From NCBI GenBank assembly GCA_937867175.1, contig CALMKG010000203.1, forward strand, positions 1-42,433: 42,433 nucleotides of DNA, read 5' to 3'. This document shows, piece by piece, positions 40,698 to 42,433 of the stretch. Position numbers and translations under genes: made by a program. Source of the stretch: an uncultured Propionibacterium sp. (GTDB taxonomy: Bacteria > Actinomycetota > Actinomycetes > Propionibacteriales > Propionibacteriaceae). How positions within the stretch are numbered: the first letter of the stretch is position 1; each line of letters starts with the position of its first letter. The notes under the pieces are model-generated. The model searched no databases, was not told where the DNA came from, and saw nothing but the letters and a program-made list of their open reading frames with translations.

Positions 40698-41287
40698 CGT
40701 TCACCTCCTTGGGCTTCCAGAAGCTTCCTCAGTTCGGAGCGTGCCTTCATCACGTGCTGGCGTACCCGCGAGTCGGACACACCCAACTCAGCGGCCACAT
40801 CCTGCGACGAACGACCCGCTCCCTTGACCTGAATGTAGGCGTAGTGCGCGTCGGGGTGGGCGGCCTTGAGTTCGGCGAGCGCCTCGAGCGCGACGGCGTT
40901 CGAGGCCAATCGCTCCTGGCTCTCCTCGACGACGTCAGCCGGGTCCATGCCCGCACTGTCGTCGCCGAGCCAGCCACCCTCAAGCGGCGCATCCCCGTCG
41001 ATGCGAAGCCACTCGTGCCTGTGCGCAGCTGACTTCCACCAGTCGAGGATCGTCCACTCGACCGCCTTCACCAAGACCGCCTCCCAACTGCGCGGGTTGG
41101 CCGGCGGGCGGGACATCACCTTCACGATCGCGGCCTGGACGGCATCGCCTGCGCGGTTGTGATCGCCGTTGAGCATCCTCAACGCCTTGCCCCACATCGC
41201 GTCCTTATGCGCGAGGTAGAGCGTTTCGACGTCAACCCGCGCGCGCTCGACACCTGGCGTCGACGCCGCCTCATGTTGCGGTTCCAT
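40694..41287 (-). CDS. sigma-70-family (ECF-like) RNA polymerase sigma factor
   Basis: The 197-residue protein shows region 2 (VDVETLYLAHKDAMWGKALR, AGDAVQAAIVKVM, WEAVLVKAVEWTILDWWKSA) and region 4 with the recognition helix (SSQDVAAELGVSDSRVRQHV, MKARSELRKLL). Length and two-domain layout fit the ECF class. A GGGAGGGTG ribosome site precedes the ATG at 41287. It is the first gene of the seven-gene cluster and probably drives its own promoter and that of the ubiquitin-like genes. An ATGA overlap couples it to the HTH gene. Confidence 0.85.
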   Translation of the reverse strand: MEPQHEAASTPGVERARVDVETLYLAHKDAMWGKALRMLNGDHNRAGDAVQAAIVKVMSRPPANPRSWEAVLVKAVEWTILDWWKSAAHRHEWLRIDGDAPLEGGWLGDDSAGMDPADVVEESQERLASNAVALEALAELKAAHPDAHYAYIQVKGAGRSSQDVAAELGVSDSRVRQHVMKARSELRKLLEAQGGER

Positions 41288-41432
41288 CTACACCCTCCCC
41301 GCAGGTCCACGGATCTCGGCTTGGCTTCCTAGGAGGTAGTCGAGGCCAGGTCAGCAAACGTTAGCCCCGAATCTCGTGGTGCCACCGGACCTTCGCGCTG
41401 CGTCAGTCGAAGACTCGGGTGAGTTTCTGTAG

Positions 41433-41452
41433 GGACGCGCTTGAACGCGTCC
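41433..41452. other. short hairpin upstream of the sigma factor gene
   Basis: GGACGCG and CGCGTCC form a perfect 7-base stem with a six-base loop (CTTGAA). There is no following T-run on either strand, so it is either a factor-assisted terminator for the 41546-41917 gene or an operator near the sigma promoter. Confidence 0.3.
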
Positions 41453-41545
41453 AGCCGGACTCCTCGTTGCCCGCGCGTGGGCGGTCGTCCGGGCGCGGAG
41501 TGGTGGCGTTCGGGTTGCGTGTAGCCGCCGCCGGTTGGCCGGGAT

Positions 41546-41917
41546 TCAGACGTGTGGGAGTTTCGCCCGGAGCTTCTCGATGACTGTGCTCAATGTCTCG
41601 GCGTCTCTCAGGTCGAACTCACGAGCCTGCTGGCTAATCTCGGCCAACCGCTCCTTGACCAGGTCTAGCGAGTGCGCGATATCCCCGATGCGGAAGCCAT
41701 CAACACGCAGCTGCGCCACACCCCCAGACATCCCCCAGCGCCAGTTCCGCTGATCCGCAAGAAGGACCTCCCGGGCGCTGGGTGGGCGCGACAGAGCGAA
41801 GGTGACAAGCACCTCCGTGCGGGCACGAGCAGGATGCTCGATGGGCACAGTGACATCCTTGAACCCGATCACTTCGAGCGGGTCTTCGGGGGTCTCGTCC
41901 TTGGGTTCGCTAGGCAT
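41546..41917 (-). CDS. uncharacterised 123-residue protein
   Basis: The protein begins MPSEPKDETPEDPLEVIGFK (the GTG at 41920 is one codon upstream). It has an N-terminal acidic tail, a strand-rich middle (TVPIEHPARARTEVLVTFAL, WGMSGGVAQLRVDGFRIGDI) and a helical C-terminus (LDLVKERLAEISQQAREFDL, LSTVIEKLRAKLPHV). No family is recognised. It lies upstream of the sigma gene on the same strand but 258 bases away, so it is probably a separate transcription unit, near the island's right end. Confidence 0.5.
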   Translation of the reverse strand: MPSEPKDETPEDPLEVIGFKDVTVPIEHPARARTEVLVTFALSRPPSAREVLLADQRNWRWGMSGGVAQLRVDGFRIGDIAHSLDLVKERLAEISQQAREFDLRDAETLSTVIEKLRAKLPHV

Positions 41918-41920
41918 CAC

Positions 41921-42374
41921 GACGGGTCATGACGCCGAGGCTAACCGGACGCACCGACAACCGGCAGTGGGTTCGCTTGCGGTGCTGGCATGGTCCATAC
42001 GCTCTGCTCCTGTTCACCGCTACACCAGGTCAGCGATCAGCCGAGTGCATCTGGCACAAGCAGGATGTATGAAACTGGATGGGCAAGGCTGTCGCCGCCG
42101 ACGCGGGCGCCGCCGTCGACACCGGTGCTAAGCGCCCAGCGGGGATGCTCCTCGTCGGCCGAGACGGCACGCCCATGCCGCTTTCACATGCCCTTCGCTG
42201 CCTTGCGTCATACCGCCGCAAAGGTCACGCCACGGACGTGCCAACTGGTGGTGCGAGCCGAGACATTGGGGCCTCCGGACCAGCCCGATCGAGCCCGTCA
42301 CGCTTAGATTTCTTGCGGACTATGTGCGGACTGGGAGGGGTCACACCCCCTTTGACCTGCGCAAACGTGCCGAT
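41921..42374. other. right end of the island, no intact gene
   Basis: No credible complete gene is seen. Near its end lie the island-end repeat (42310-42331) and the arm-like word TTTGACCTGCGCA (42351-42363), leading into the ychF attachment copy. By analogy with the intact integrase, whose gene ends 42 bases before its ychF copy, an integrase gene probably once ended here and has been lost. Confidence 0.4.
42310..42331. repeat. island-end repeat, right copy
   Basis: TTCTTGCGGAC, four variable bases (TATG), then TGCGGAC: the same as the copy at 23216-23237, where the variable bases are CAAT. It lies 43 bases before the ychF attachment copy. Confidence 0.55.
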
Positions 42375-42393
42375 TCACACGTTGAAGCGGAAC
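42375..42393. other. attachment site in the 3' end of ychF
   Basis: It matches 23074-23092 at 18 of 19 positions and includes the stop codon and last five codons of ychF. The island's right junction therefore preserves the gene's reading frame, the usual outcome when an element carries a copy of its target's 3' end. Confidence 0.75.
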
Positions 42394-42433
42394 TCCGTCA
42401 CGTCCCCGTCCTGCATCACGTAGTCCTTGCCCT
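42375..42433 (-). CDS. ychF: 3' end of ychF (partial, redox-regulated ATPase YchF)
   Basis: The minus strand from the window edge reads GKDYVMQDGDVTEFRFNV and a stop at 42377-42375. This is the highly conserved C-terminal TGS-domain ending of the YchF/OLA1 P-loop ATPase, which binds ribosomes and hydrolyses ATP. Only the last 18 complete codons are inside the window. It marks the chromosomal side of the integration site. Confidence 0.85.
   Translation of the reverse strand, partial: GKDYVMQDGDVTEFRFNV

Noticed and set aside
1-42433. CRISPR arrays, tRNA or rRNA genes
   Set aside because: No regularly spaced repeats and no tRNA-like cloverleaf or rRNA-like sequence were noticed on reading either strand.

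Overview
This is a GC-rich window with many GTG starts and tightly overlapping genes, typical of an actinomycete; a Nocardioides-like soil genus is a guess only. Most of it looks like accessory DNA stacked against a chromosomal anchor. The right edge carries the last codons of ychF (minus strand, 42375-42433). The same ychF 3' end is repeated, with one mismatch in 19 bases, at 23074-23092, just behind a complete tyrosine integrase gene. The simplest reading is successive integration of islands at the ychF 3' end. No tRNA, rRNA or CRISPR array was seen.

Left part (1-15101): after a broken IS1380-type transposase at the edge comes one long minus-strand operon of 13 genes, most joined by 4-base overlaps. 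In order of transcription it encodes an aldehyde dehydrogenase, a ketol-acid-reductoisomerase-like protein, a DUF1152 protein, an amidohydrolase/deaminase, a BMP-type lipoprotein with its ABC transporter (ATPase and two permeases), a GntR/FCD regulator, a DMT transporter, a cyclase-family hydrolase, a short-chain dehydrogenase and a glycerate kinase. It reads as uptake and breakdown of a nucleoside-like or other nitrogenous polar compound, feeding glycerate into central metabolism. The substrate cannot be told from sequence.

Middle (15102-23092): a degenerate IS110 element is split by an IS3-type element with clear terminal inverted repeats. Beyond it lie a small zinc-ribbon protein, an unrecognised two-gene minus-strand cassette, an excisionase-like HTH protein and the tyrosine integrase that abuts the left ychF repeat.

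Right part (23093-42374): a defence-rich island. It holds a PIN-domain toxin-antitoxin pair, an orphan antitoxin-like protein, and a type I restriction-modification operon in the unusual order hsdR-hsdS-two small genes-hsdM. Next come a decayed second integrase, a SMEK-like protein, and an AAA ATPase plus subtilisin-like protease pair resembling the IetAS defence system. Last is a seven-gene minus-strand cluster: sigma factor, HTH regulator, ImmA/IrrE-type metallopeptidase with a cysteine-rich tail, a 51-residue basic protein, a ubiquitin-like protein, an E2-like protein and a JAB-E1 fusion. This last cluster, a regulated bacterial ubiquitin-like conjugation operon, is the most interesting system in the window.
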